Below are positions 33,301-42,199 of a stretch of DNA of 64,000 nucleotides, one piece after another. The notes below the pieces were generated by a model, which saw only the letters and a program-made list of their open reading frames with translations, had not been told where the DNA came from and searched no databases. Made by a program: the position numbers and the translations under genes. Source of the DNA: Oscillospiraceae bacterium (GTDB lineage Bacteria; Bacillota; Clostridia; Oscillospirales; Oscillospiraceae); the NCBI GenBank assembly GCA_902779945.1, contig CACZDN010000006.1:1-64000 (forward strand), read 5' to 3'. The number at the start of each line of letters is the position of its first letter. Position 1 is the stretch's first letter.

Positions 33301-33314
33301 TGTATTTTACAGAA

Positions 33315-34184
33315 TCAATCCCGCACTGTGACGGTGAGGTCGCCGATGCTGTCCTCGCGTACGGTCAGGACGTCGCCCGGCTGAAGCCAGTCCTGCTGAC
33401 CCTCCGGCCTGCCGAGGATCACTCCCGAGGGGGTGCCGGTGAGGATCACGTCGCCCGGCTCCAGCGTGCAGCAGCCCGAGAGAAAGCTGACGAGCGCGGG
33501 GATGTCGTGGATCATGTCGCGGCTCCAGCCCTCCTGCCGCAGCTCGCCGTTTTTGTAGCCGGTCAGGTGCAGCGTGCTGTAATCCAGCGCATCCGCGGTC
33601 ACGATACAGGGACCCAGGGGGCAGAAACTGTCGCAGCTCTTGCCGGGTATCCACTGGGACGTGGCCTTTTGCAGGTCGCGGGCGGAAATATCGTTCGCCA
33701 GCGTGTAGCCGAAGATGTAATCCACCGCCTCGTCGCGCGTGATGTAAGCTGCGCGCCTGCCGATGACGACGGCGATCTCCGCCTCATAATCGTGCTTTTT
33801 CGAGCTGCGGTTGCGGATCACTGTGCCCCGGTGCGGGGCGAGGGTGTTGCGGAACTTGGCGAAGATCGTGGGGACGGCGGACGGCGTGAAGCTGCCGACC
33901 GTCTCCTCAATGTGCGCGCGGTAGTTGACCCCGGCGCAGAGGATCTTTTCGGGCGCGTCCACCGCGGGCGCGTACTGTACAGCCGCCTCGTCCAGATAGT
34001 TTTCGGACAGCGCCTCCGCCTTGCGCAAAAGCGGCAGCGCCTTGCCGCGCCCCATGCGGACGGCCTCCATCATAGTCACGGGAAGCTTTTCGTCCGACGG
34101 GACCGCGGACACGTCGATCACGCCCCGCTCCGTCAGGATACCGAGGCGCGGCTGCCCGTCCACAAGCATGTTGATGAGTTTCAT
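33315..34184 (-). CDS. Fumarylacetoacetate hydrolase (FAH) family protein
   Basis: The 289-residue enzyme has the FAH C-terminal catalytic domain: PEKILCAGVNYRAH (~residue 78), the metal-binding DYEAEIAVVIG (~121-131), GYTLANDISARDLQ (~150-163) and TGTPSGV near residue 247. Members hydrolyse C-C bonds of 2,4-diketo acids, isomerise, or decarboxylate them; deoxy-diketo sugar acids such as 2,4-diketo-3-deoxy-fuconate are one known substrate class. It is last in the hexuronate operon, AAGGGGAG upstream. A role as an alternative outlet for deoxyketo acids is plausible but unproven. Confidence 0.85.
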   Translation of the reverse strand: MKLINMLVDGQPRLGILTERGVIDVSAVPSDEKLPVTMMEAVRMGRGKALPLLRKAEALSENYLDEAAVQYAPAVDAPEKILCAGVNYRAHIEETVGSFTPSAVPTIFAKFRNTLAPHRGTVIRNRSSKKHDYEAEIAVVIGRRAAYITRDEAVDYIFGYTLANDISARDLQKATSQWIPGKSCDSFCPLGPCIVTADALDYSTLHLTGYKNGELRQEGWSRDMIHDIPALVSFLSGCCTLEPGDVILTGTPSGVILGRPEGQQDWLQPGDVLTVREDSIGDLTVTVRD

Positions 34185-34200
34185 GGTTCTCCCCTTCTGT

Positions 34201-35505
34201 TTATCTGATTACCTGCTCTGACAGGACGCTGGCCTCCACCGCCTCGACTCTGGGGACGTTGGCGTAGGGCGAGGGCTCCGGCATGGGCTGGGACTGCATG
34301 TAGGCATGCATGGCCTCGGCCACGCGCTTGCCGTTTTCCACCGCGTGGACCACCGTGCTCGCGCCGTGGGCCACGTCGCCCGCGGCGAAGACGCCGGGGC
34401 GTGAGGTGTGCCCCTCGTCGTCCACGGCGATGATGCCGCCGCGCTCCTTCTCAAGTCCCCTGGTGGTGTTGATGATGTTGCTGCCGAGCTCCTGGCTGAC
34501 CGCGACGATCACGCCCGTGCAGGGATAGAGCTTTTCGGTCCCGGGGATGGGGTGTACCTTACCCTCCTCGTCGTACGCATTGTCGGCAAAGACGACGCCG
34601 TCGTCGCAGATCTCCAGCGGGGTCTTCATCATCTCAAACTCCACGCCCTCGAGCTTTGCGTAGCTCGCCTCATACTGGCTGGCAGCGATCTTGTCGCGGC
34701 GGTTGAAAACCGTGACATAGTGCGCGCCGTTGCGGATGGCAGTCCGCGCGCAGTCCATGGCGGAGTTGCCGGAGCCGATGACAATGACACGCTCGCCCAG
34801 GCGGAAGGCCCTGGGAGAGGCCAGATAGTTGATGGCGAAGGCCACATGGCCCAGCGTCTCGCCCTTGATATGGAGGGTCTTGGGACGCCAGAGTCCCGCG
34901 CCGACGAAGATGCTCTGAAACCCGTCGCGGAAGAGATCATCCAGTCCGATCGCGCCGCCGATGGTGGTGTTGGGGCGGAACTTGATGCCCTTGAGCTCCA
35001 GATGGCGATAGGCAAAGTCGTCCAGCACCGTATCGGGCAGGCGGTAGTCCGGAATGCCGTAGCGCATGACGCCGCCGATCTTGTCCTTGCTGTCGAAGAT
35101 CGTGACGTCGTAGCCGTAACGGGCCAGGATCACCGCGATGGTGAGACCCGCGGGGCCTGCGCCGATGATCGCGACCTTGCGCCCGTTGGAGGGGGCGGGG
35201 CCGCGCACCATCTGGTTTGCGTAGGTGGTGGAGATGTAGTTTTCGATGATGGAGAAATGGACCGGAACATCCTTGATCCCGCGGATGCAGTGGCCCTCGC
35301 ACTGCTTCTCGTGGTTGCAGACGATGGAGCAGACGGTGGTCAGCGGGTTGTTTTCAAAAAGCATCCAGCCCGCTTCGTTCAGCTTGCCCGCCTTGAGCAG
35401 ACGTATGACCTCCGGGATGTTGGTGTGGATGGGGCAGCCCTCGCGGCATCTCGGGTTCTTGCAGCCGAGACAGCGGTTGGCCTCCTCCATAACATGCAGC
35501 GCCAT
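34201..35505 (-). CDS. GltD-like NAD(P)-dependent flavoprotein oxidoreductase
   Basis: The ~434-residue protein starts at ATG 35505 behind ACAGGAGGAAAAGG. The N-terminal ferredoxin-like domain has the cysteine set CLGCKNPRCREGC (Cys12, 15, 20, 24). It then has the FAD motif IIGAGPAGLTIAVILARYGYDVTIFD (~120-145) and an NADPH motif VIGSGNSAMDCARTAI (~258-273). This is the architecture of the glutamate synthase small subunit and of related electron-transfer subunits. No large subunit (GltB) is present, so it may pass electrons to another acceptor. It sits between uxaA and the FAH gene. Its place in uronate catabolism is not evident from sequence. Confidence 0.85.
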   Translation of the reverse strand: MALHVMEEANRCLGCKNPRCREGCPIHTNIPEVIRLLKAGKLNEAGWMLFENNPLTTVCSIVCNHEKQCEGHCIRGIKDVPVHFSIIENYISTTYANQMVRGPAPSNGRKVAIIGAGPAGLTIAVILARYGYDVTIFDSKDKIGGVMRYGIPDYRLPDTVLDDFAYRHLELKGIKFRPNTTIGGAIGLDDLFRDGFQSIFVGAGLWRPKTLHIKGETLGHVAFAINYLASPRAFRLGERVIVIGSGNSAMDCARTAIRNGAHYVTVFNRRDKIAASQYEASYAKLEGVEFEMMKTPLEICDDGVVFADNAYDEEGKVHPIPGTEKLYPCTGVIVAVSQELGSNIINTTRGLEKERGGIIAVDDEGHTSRPGVFAAGDVAHGASTVVHAVENGKRVAEAMHAYMQSQPMPEPSPYANVPRVEAVEASVLSEQVIR

Positions 35506-35532
35506 TCCTTTTCCTCCTGTTGAAAAATGACA

Positions 35533-35613
35533 TGTCATTCCGAGCGTCAGCGAAAAATCTTTTCCGTACATCCGTCTGCCGGATCAGGATTCTTCGCTTC
35601 GCTCAGAATGACA
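35533..35613. repeat. GTCATTC-type palindromic repeat
   Basis: TGTCATTCCGAGCGTCAGCG on the left and CGCTTCGCTCAGAATGACA on the right are complementary ends of an 81-bp imperfect palindrome, in the 115-bp gap between uxaA and the GltD-like gene. This resembles the dispersed REP-like GTCATTC...GAATGAC elements common in many bacteria. A fragment, CTGTCATTCCGCG, recurs at ~58049. Confidence 0.6.
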
Positions 35614-35620
35614 ACGATAT

Positions 35621-37093
35621 TTACAGCGTCACACCGTCTTTGAAAATGGCGATCTCGCGCGCGCCGCGCTCCTCGGACTTTGTTTTCCTGCCGCTCGCAA
35701 TCTCGAGCACAAAGTCCAGAAGACGGTCGCCCGCATCATCCAGCGGCTCGCCCTGGGCAACGGTACCGGCGTTGAAGTCGATCCAGTTGCCCTTCTTCTC
35801 GTACAGTGCGGTGTTGGTGGAGATCTTCACAGTCGGGGCCGGGGCGCCGAAGGGGGTGCCGCGCCCGGTGGTGAAGAGGATGATGTGCGCACCCGCGGCG
35901 GTCAGGTCCGTGGCGGAGACAAGATCGTTGCCCGGGCCGGAGAGCAGGTTGAGGCCCTTCTTCGTGACGGGCTCCGCGTACTCGAGCACATCCACAATCT
36001 GGGCGCTGCCGCCCTTCTGGACGCAGCCGCAGGACTTGTCCTCCAGTGTGGTGATGCCGCCGGCCTTGTTGCCGGGGCTGGGATTTTCATAGACCACCTG
36101 GCCGTGGCTGACGAAATATTCCTTGAAGCCGTTGACCATCCTGACAGCCTTGTCGAAGACCGCCTCGCTCTCACAGCGGGAGAAGAGGATATTCTCGGCC
36201 CCGAACATTTCGGGCACCTCGGTCAGAACCGTGGAGCCGCCGAGAGCGGTGAGCCGGTCGGAGAAGCGTCCGACGGTGGGGTTGGCCGTGATGCCGGAGA
36301 GCCCGTCGGATCCGCCGCACTTCATGCCGACGACAAGCTCTGACGCGGGGAGCTCCTCGCGCCGGAACTGTCCGGCGTAGTCGGCGAGCTCCTTCAGAAG
36401 CTGCGCGCCTGCCTCATACTCGTCCTCCACCTGCTGGCAGACGAGGAACTTGACGCGCCTTTCGTCATAGTTGCCGAGCGCTTCCTTGAACTGCTCCTGC
36501 GTCAGGTTCTCGCAGCCGAGGCTGAGCACCAGCACGCCGCCCGCGTTGGGGTGGCGGCAGAGCGCAGCGAGAAGCTTGCGGGTCTGGGCATGGTCGCCGC
36601 CCATCTGGCTGCACCCGTAGGGGTGCGCGAAGGTGTAAAGCCCGTCGATGCTGCCGTTTACAAGCTGCTGGTTGTCGCGCACCAGGGCCGCGGCGACGGC
36701 GTTGACACAGCCGACCGTGGGGATGATCCAGAGCTCGTTGCGCACGGCGGCGCGGCCGTCCTCTCTCCGGTAGCCCAGGAAGGTCCTGGGCCTGACCGCG
36801 GGAGAGGCATAGCACCTGTGATCGTAAACGTAATCCGCCGATTCGCTGAGGCCGGTACGGACGTTGTGCACATGCACCCACGCGCCGGGGGCAATATCCG
36901 ACTTCGCAAGGCCGATGGGGTTGCCGTACTTGACGACAGGCTCCCCCTCCCGGATTTCACGCAGCGCCAGCTTGTGGCCGCGGGCGACGTCTTCGGCAGC
37001 ACACACGCCGAGACCTTCAAGCGTCTCGCCCTGTTTGATGTCCTCCAGCGCGACGACGACGTTGTCGTCAGGATGTATGCGAATCCACTTCAT
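35621..37093 (-). CDS. uxaA: Altronate dehydratase
   Basis: The 490-residue iron-dependent enzyme turns D-altronate into 2-keto-3-deoxygluconate. The N-terminal SAF-like domain (residues ~1-70) is followed by the catalytic region with PTVGCVNAVA (~125), HPYGCSQMGGDHAQT (~160), KCGGSDGLSGITANPTVG (~275) and CGCVQKGG (~350). The conserved Cys/His clusters suggest the Fe site. ATG at 37093 overlaps the uxaB stop as ATGA and has GGAGGAG eight nt upstream. The length is close to E. coli UxaA (495). Confidence 0.94.
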   Translation of the reverse strand: MKWIRIHPDDNVVVALEDIKQGETLEGLGVCAAEDVARGHKLALREIREGEPVVKYGNPIGLAKSDIAPGAWVHVHNVRTGLSESADYVYDHRCYASPAVRPRTFLGYRREDGRAAVRNELWIIPTVGCVNAVAAALVRDNQQLVNGSIDGLYTFAHPYGCSQMGGDHAQTRKLLAALCRHPNAGGVLVLSLGCENLTQEQFKEALGNYDERRVKFLVCQQVEDEYEAGAQLLKELADYAGQFRREELPASELVVGMKCGGSDGLSGITANPTVGRFSDRLTALGGSTVLTEVPEMFGAENILFSRCESEAVFDKAVRMVNGFKEYFVSHGQVVYENPSPGNKAGGITTLEDKSCGCVQKGGSAQIVDVLEYAEPVTKKGLNLLSGPGNDLVSATDLTAAGAHIILFTTGRGTPFGAPAPTVKISTNTALYEKKGNWIDFNAGTVAQGEPLDDAGDRLLDFVLEIASGRKTKSEERGAREIAIFKDGVTL

Positions 37094-38544
37094 CCGAGGC
37101 ACTCCTCCATGGCCTTGTACATGCCGACGGCTTCGATGCGTTCGAGGTCCACGGCGACGGCTTCCTCAAAGCCGGGAATAGCGGCGAGGGCACCATCCCA
37201 GAGCTGGTCGAAGTTCACGACGGCGTGGGCGAGGGCCTTCGCGTCGTCATCCCTGTGCGCATTGAAGAAGTCCAGGACCCAGGGATCGTCCCGCACGGGG
37301 TAGGCCTCGCCGCCGCGCTCGCCCTTGTGATAGAAGGCGGTGAAGGCGGCAAAGGAGAAGGTCAGGCAGCGCGGGAGCTTACCGCTGCGCTTGACGTACT
37401 CCGTCACGCTGGGCATCACGCGGGCCTTCCACTTGGAGGCGGAGTTGAGGGCGATATCCAGAAGCTGGTGGTCTATATAGGGGTTGTCAAAGCGGTCGAT
37501 CACCGAGGCGGCAAAGCCCTCCAGCTCCGCCTTCGGCAGATCGAGCGTGGGGATGATCTCCTCGAACATGGCTTTGTTGAGGAAGGCGCGGATGCTCCGG
37601 TCCTGCATACAGTCGCGCACGATGTTCTTGCCCGCCAGGTACGCGCCCAGCACCATGGAGGTGTGCGCGCCGTTGAGGATGCGGACCTTACGCTGCTTGT
37701 AGGGGGTCACGTCGTCCACGACCTGAATGGGCAGGCCGGCCTTCTCGAAGGGCAGCTCGTCCTTGATGGACTGGGGGCCCTCGATGACCCAGGCGGCGAA
37801 AACCTCGCCGGTGTCGATGAGCTGGTCCTCATAGCCCCACTTTTCCCAGAGGGCCGGGGCCTCGCCCTTCGCGCCGCCAGTGACGATGCGGTCGACCAGT
37901 GTGGAGCAGAAGATGTTCTCCCCGTTTACCCACTTTGCGAAGCTCTCCTCGAGCTTCCAGAGTTTGATGTACTCGTTGACGCAGCGTTTGAGCTCGTCCC
38001 CGTTGTGGTCGATGAGCTCGCACGAGAGGATGATGAAGCCCCTGCCGCCCTTCTTCCAGCGCTCGTACAGCATGGCGGTGAGCTTGGCGGGGAAGCTGGA
38101 GGGGGGCGCGTCGTCCGCCTTGCAGGCGGGATCGAAGGCGATGCCGGCCTCGGTGGTGTTGGAGACGATGAAGCGCAGCTCCGGGTTTTCCATGCAGGCG
38201 AGCATCTTTGCCCAGTCGCGCTTGGGATCGAGGCAGCGGGAGACACAGGAGATCACGCGCGTGCGCTCCACAGCCTCGCCGTTGTCACGCCCGCGGAGGA
38301 CGAGGGTGTAGAGCCCGTCCTGCTCCGCGAAGCGGTCGGCCGCCTCGGGATGGCCGCCACGGGGCTGGCACACCACGACCTTGGCGTCAAAGCCGGCCTT
38401 CTCGTTCATCTGGTCGATGAAGTCCTCCACGAAGGCGCGCAGGAAGTTGCCCTCGCCGAACTGGAACACGCGCTCGGGCGCGTCCTTCAAAAGCCAGCCC
38501 TTATAGCCCCGGGCCTCCAGGGTTTTATAATTCAATCTGTCCAT
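37090..38544 (-). CDS. uxaB: Tagaturonate reductase (altronate oxidoreductase)
   Basis: The 484-residue NADH-dependent enzyme of the mannitol-dehydrogenase family reduces D-tagaturonate to D-altronate. It has the nucleotide-binding segment ERVFQFGEGNFLRAF (~residues 24-38), SNTTEAGI (~130) and ILNGAHTSMVLGAYLAGK (~285), all typical of UxaB rather than UxuB. It is translationally coupled to uxaA (ATGA overlap) and lies 18 nt after uxaC. With uxaC and uxaA it makes a complete galacturonate isomerase pathway. Confidence 0.93.
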   Translation of the reverse strand: MDRLNYKTLEARGYKGWLLKDAPERVFQFGEGNFLRAFVEDFIDQMNEKAGFDAKVVVCQPRGGHPEAADRFAEQDGLYTLVLRGRDNGEAVERTRVISCVSRCLDPKRDWAKMLACMENPELRFIVSNTTEAGIAFDPACKADDAPPSSFPAKLTAMLYERWKKGGRGFIILSCELIDHNGDELKRCVNEYIKLWKLEESFAKWVNGENIFCSTLVDRIVTGGAKGEAPALWEKWGYEDQLIDTGEVFAAWVIEGPQSIKDELPFEKAGLPIQVVDDVTPYKQRKVRILNGAHTSMVLGAYLAGKNIVRDCMQDRSIRAFLNKAMFEEIIPTLDLPKAELEGFAASVIDRFDNPYIDHQLLDIALNSASKWKARVMPSVTEYVKRSGKLPRCLTFSFAAFTAFYHKGERGGEAYPVRDDPWVLDFFNAHRDDDAKALAHAVVNFDQLWDGALAAIPGFEEAVAVDLERIEAVGMYKAMEECLG

Positions 38545-38562
38545 AGCGGTTTACCTCTTTTC

Positions 38563-39996
38563 TTACAGTCCGAAATATCTCTCCGCGTTCTTGAAGCTCA
38601 CGCCCTCGACGATGCGCCTGAGCGTGGCGTCCTCATTGGGATACTCGCCGTTCTCGACCCAGTTGCCGATGAGGTTGCAGAGGATGCGGCGGAAGTAATC
38701 GTGCCGCGCATAGCTGAGGAAGGAGCGGGAGTCGGTCAGCATCCCGACGAAGTTGCCTAGCAGACCGAGGTTCGCGAGTGAGCGCATCTGGTTTTCCATG
38801 CCGGATTTTGTATCCATAAACCACCAGGCGGAGCCGAGCTGGATCTTGCCCGGGATCTCGTCCGACTGGAAGCAGCCGCACATGGTGGCCAGCATATCGT
38901 TGTCCACGCCGTTGAGGGAGTAGAGGATGGTCTTCGGCAGCTCGCCGGTGAGGTCGAGCGCCGAGAGGAAACGGGCGATGTCCGCGCCGCAGGTGGTCTG
39001 GGCGATCATGTCCACGCCGGTATCGGGGCCAAGGGCGCGGTAGATGCGCTCGTTCGCGTTGCGGTAGCAGGAGTAGTGCAGCTGCATTGCGATGCCGAGA
39101 CGGTGGTAGGCTCTCCCCAGGTGCAGCAGGACAGCGGTCTGATACTTCTCCGCCTCCTCGACCGTAACAGCCTCGCCCTTGAGGGCCTTCGCGTAGACAG
39201 CCTGCGTCTCCTCGGCGGAGGCGGGGCGGAACGGGATATAGTCGAGGCCGTGGTCGCTGGCGCGGCAGCCGAGCTTTGCAAAGAACTCGAGTCTTTCGAC
39301 CAGGGCGGCGCAGACGTCGTCCACGGTGTCGAGGCGGGTCTTGCCGACGCTCGCGGCGAGCTTCGTGATGTACTCCACAAAGCCGGGCTTGTTGATGTTG
39401 ATGGCTTTGTCGGGACGGAAGGAGGGGCAGACCTTGACCTTGATGGTGGGGTCGGCCGCGATCTTCTCGTGCCACTCGAGGGAGTCGATGGGATCGTCGG
39501 TGGTGCCGATGAAGGCGACGTTGGCCTTCTCGATGATGCCGCGCACGGTGAGGGACGGATCGTTCTGCAGCTTGTCGTTGCAGAAGTCCCAGCACTCCCT
39601 GGCGTTTTCAGGCGTGAGGGGCTTGTCGTAGCCGAAGAACTGCCGCAGCTCAAGATTGCACCAGTGGTACATGGGGTTGCCGATCGCCAGCTGCAGAGCG
39701 TCGACAAACTTGAGGAAGCGCTCATAGTCGGGCTTGCTGCCGGTGATATATTCCTCGGGCGTGCCGTTGGAACGCATCACGCGCCACTTGTAGTGGTCGC
39801 CGAAGACGGTACCGTCAGCCGCGGTGCCGCCGAGCCAGACCTCGACCAGGTTGTTGAAGCGGCGGTTTTCATAGATCTCCCGGGGCGGGATGTGGCAGTG
39901 ATAGTCGGACAGAGGCTGGGGCGCGGCATAGTCGTGAAAGAGGTGGCGAGCGGTCCCGGTCTCGAGGAGGAAGTCTTTGTCCATGAAAGCTTTCAT
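38563..39996 (-). CDS. uxaC: Uronate (glucuronate/galacturonate) isomerase
   Basis: The 477-residue amidohydrolase-fold enzyme interconverts D-galacturonate/D-tagaturonate and D-glucuronate/D-fructuronate. Landmarks are DYHCHIPPREI (~residues 31-41, metal-binding HxH), VEVWLGGTAADGTVFGDHYKWR, TTDDPIDSLEWH (~165) and GRASDHGLDY-like CRASDHGLDYIPF (~250). The length is close to the family's ~470. It lies 4 nt downstream of the second PfkB kinase and 18 nt before uxaB. Confidence 0.95.
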   Translation of the reverse strand: MKAFMDKDFLLETGTARHLFHDYAAPQPLSDYHCHIPPREIYENRRFNNLVEVWLGGTAADGTVFGDHYKWRVMRSNGTPEEYITGSKPDYERFLKFVDALQLAIGNPMYHWCNLELRQFFGYDKPLTPENARECWDFCNDKLQNDPSLTVRGIIEKANVAFIGTTDDPIDSLEWHEKIAADPTIKVKVCPSFRPDKAININKPGFVEYITKLAASVGKTRLDTVDDVCAALVERLEFFAKLGCRASDHGLDYIPFRPASAEETQAVYAKALKGEAVTVEEAEKYQTAVLLHLGRAYHRLGIAMQLHYSCYRNANERIYRALGPDTGVDMIAQTTCGADIARFLSALDLTGELPKTILYSLNGVDNDMLATMCGCFQSDEIPGKIQLGSAWWFMDTKSGMENQMRSLANLGLLGNFVGMLTDSRSFLSYARHDYFRRILCNLIGNWVENGEYPNEDATLRRIVEGVSFKNAERYFGL

Positions 39997-40000
39997 TGTA

Positions 40001-41086
40001 TTACCTCTTTATATCGTAGTCCATATTCATCAGCGCGCGGATGCTCTTGGCGTCGTCGGTGATGTTGGCGTCGCCGTGGATGGTGTGCTTGAGCACGGAG
40101 CTGGCTACGGCAAAGTTGACCATCTCCATGGGCTTGTACCCGTTCATCATGGCGTAGATCAGGCCGCTGGCAAAGGCATCTCCCCCGCCGACGCGGTCCA
40201 GGATGTTGAAGGTGAAGAGCTTGCTTTCAAACGTGTGGCCCTGATACCACATGTAGGCCATAAGGCTGTTCTCGCTGCCGGAGTGGGCGTAGCGCACATG
40301 GCGGGCAATACATTTGAGATTTGGAAAGCGGCGGACGAAAGCCTGGAAGATCTCGTCCTGCTGCTCATAGCTCGGGTGCAGGGGCACGCCGTCCTTGAGA
40401 TCGCCCTTCGCGTGGTCTTCCTCGTCCCGCCAGAGGTGGTAGGGCTCGATGCCGAAGAGCACGTCCACATACGGGAGAAGCGTTGTACAGTAGTCCCGCG
40501 CCGCCTCCCAGGTCCAGAGCTTGGAGCGGAAGTTGCCGTCAAAGCTCACGGTCAGGCCCAGCTCTCTGGCCTTTCGGATGCAGGCGAGGATAAACTCCGC
40601 ACAGCTCGGCGAGAGCGCCGGGGTGATGCCGCTCAGATGCAGCCAGTCGAAGCCCGAGAGCAGAGCGTCCAGGTCGACCTTCGAGAAGTCGTACTCCGTA
40701 ATGGCGCTGTGGCGGCGGTCGTAGGTCACCTTGCTGGGACGTATGCCGTAGCCGGTCTCGAGATAGTAGGTGCCGAGGCGGTGCGTCGGCGTCTCCTCGG
40801 GGGTGGAGAGGATGACGGGAGTGCAGTGGACGTCGTTCGATCGCAGCATCCGCACCGCGCTCTTGCCCAGAGAGTTGTTCGGCACGACGCTGAAGAAGGT
40901 GCTGTCCACGCCGAGGTTTGCGAGGGCGAGAGCGATGTTGGCCTCGCTCCCGCCGTAGCTTGCCTCAAAACTGGTGGCGACGCGGATCTTCTCGTAGTTC
41001 GGCGGCGTCAGACGCAGCATGATCTCCCCGAAGGTGATGAACTTCTGGCCGACATTCTCCGAAAGCAGCGGATTGCGGTGCTCCAT
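40001..41086 (-). CDS. PfkB-family sugar kinase, KDG-kinase-like (copy 2)
   Basis: The 361-residue kinase has SYGGSEANIALALANLG (~residues 44-60) at the N-terminus and RVGGGDAFASGLIYAMM (~307-323) as the C-terminal catalytic signature. It carries the KDG-kinase-like segments GITPALSP and FDGNFRSKLW. It differs from copy 1 by an insertion around residues 215-250. It lies between uxaC and copy 3, spaced 1-4 nt, so all are one transcript. An SD is weak, which fits coupling with the upstream kinase. KDG is the expected substrate, but with three paralogues nearby one may act on another deoxyketo- or keto-sugar acid. Confidence 0.82.
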   Translation of the reverse strand: MEHRNPLLSENVGQKFITFGEIMLRLTPPNYEKIRVATSFEASYGGSEANIALALANLGVDSTFFSVVPNNSLGKSAVRMLRSNDVHCTPVILSTPEETPTHRLGTYYLETGYGIRPSKVTYDRRHSAITEYDFSKVDLDALLSGFDWLHLSGITPALSPSCAEFILACIRKARELGLTVSFDGNFRSKLWTWEAARDYCTTLLPYVDVLFGIEPYHLWRDEEDHAKGDLKDGVPLHPSYEQQDEIFQAFVRRFPNLKCIARHVRYAHSGSENSLMAYMWYQGHTFESKLFTFNILDRVGGGDAFASGLIYAMMNGYKPMEMVNFAVASSVLKHTIHGDANITDDAKSIRALMNMDYDIKR

Positions 41087-41087
41087 A

Positions 41088-42185
41088 TCAGCGCTTGACT
41101 CTGGCGCCGGCGCCGCCCATGATGGCCTCGACCTCGTTAACGGAAGCCATGGAGGTGTCGCCCGGGGTGGTCATCGCGAGGGCGCCGTGGGCCGCACCGT
41201 AGTTGACGGCCTTCTCTGCGTCGCCCGTGGTCATGAGGCCGTAGACCAGACCGGAGGCAAAGGAGTCGCCGCCGCCGACGCGGTCCAGGATCTCCAGGCC
41301 GTTGTACTCCTTGGACTGGTAAATCTCGCCGTCCGCCCAGCAGATGGCCTTCCAGTCGTTGACCGTGGCGGTCTTGACGGTCCTGAGCGTGGTGGCGACC
41401 ACCTTGAAGTTCGGGTAGGTCTCGGCGGCCTTGCCGATCATCTTCTTGTAGCCGTCCAGGTTGAGCTCCTTGAGATTGGCGTCGTTGCCCTCGATCTCAA
41501 AGCCGAGGCAGGCGGTGAAGTCCTCCTCGTTGCCGATCATGACGTCGACGTACTTGGCGACCTCACGGTTGACCTCGCGGGCCTTATCCAGACCGCCGAT
41601 GGCGCTCCACATGGAGGGACGGTAGTTGAGGTCGTAGGAGATCACGGTGCCGTACTTCTTCGCGGTCTTGCAGGCGGCGATAACGGTCTCACAGGCCTGC
41701 TCGGAGAGGGCCGCATAGATGCCGCCGGTGTGCAGCCACCGCACGCCCAGTTTGCCGAAGATGTACTCGAAGTCAAAATCCTCGGGTGTTGCCTGGGAGA
41801 TGGCGGTGTTGGCGCGGTCTGAGCAGCCCACCGCGCCGCGGATGCCGAAGCCGCGCTCGGTGAAGTTGATGCCGTTGCGGCAGATGCGGCCGATGCCGTC
41901 GGTCTTCTTCCAGTAGATGAGGTCGGTGGAGACGCCGCCCTGCTCGATGAAGTCACGCATGAGCTTGCCGACCTCGTTGTCGGCGAAGGCGGTGATGACG
42001 GCGGTCTTCATGCCGAAGCACTTGTGCAGGCCGCGGATGACATTGTACTCGCCGCCGCCCTCCCAGGCGCGGAAGGAGCGGGCGGTGCGGATGCGCCCCT
42101 CGCCGGGATCGAGACGCAGCATGATCTCGCCCAGGGAAACGGCGTCAAAGGTGCATTCTTCTTTCGGACGTAATTTGAGTTCCAT
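41088..42185 (-). CDS. kdgK: PfkB-family sugar kinase, KDG-kinase-like (copy 3)
   Basis: The 365-residue kinase has WEGGGEYNVIRGLHKCFG (~residues 41-58) and RVGGGDSFASGLVYGLM (~300-316) as its PfkB signatures, and SYDLNYRPSMW in the middle. A GGGAGG site stands nine nt before the ATG. It directly follows eda and precedes copy 2. Being adjacent to KDPG aldolase makes it the best candidate for the pathway KDG kinase that feeds Eda. By eye it is no closer to copy 2 than to copy 1, so recent duplication is unlikely. Confidence 0.85.
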   Translation of the reverse strand: MELKLRPKEECTFDAVSLGEIMLRLDPGEGRIRTARSFRAWEGGGEYNVIRGLHKCFGMKTAVITAFADNEVGKLMRDFIEQGGVSTDLIYWKKTDGIGRICRNGINFTERGFGIRGAVGCSDRANTAISQATPEDFDFEYIFGKLGVRWLHTGGIYAALSEQACETVIAACKTAKKYGTVISYDLNYRPSMWSAIGGLDKAREVNREVAKYVDVMIGNEEDFTACLGFEIEGNDANLKELNLDGYKKMIGKAAETYPNFKVVATTLRTVKTATVNDWKAICWADGEIYQSKEYNGLEILDRVGGGDSFASGLVYGLMTTGDAEKAVNYGAAHGALAMTTPGDTSMASVNEVEAIMGGAGARVKR

Positions 42186-42199
42186 GTTATTATCCTCCC

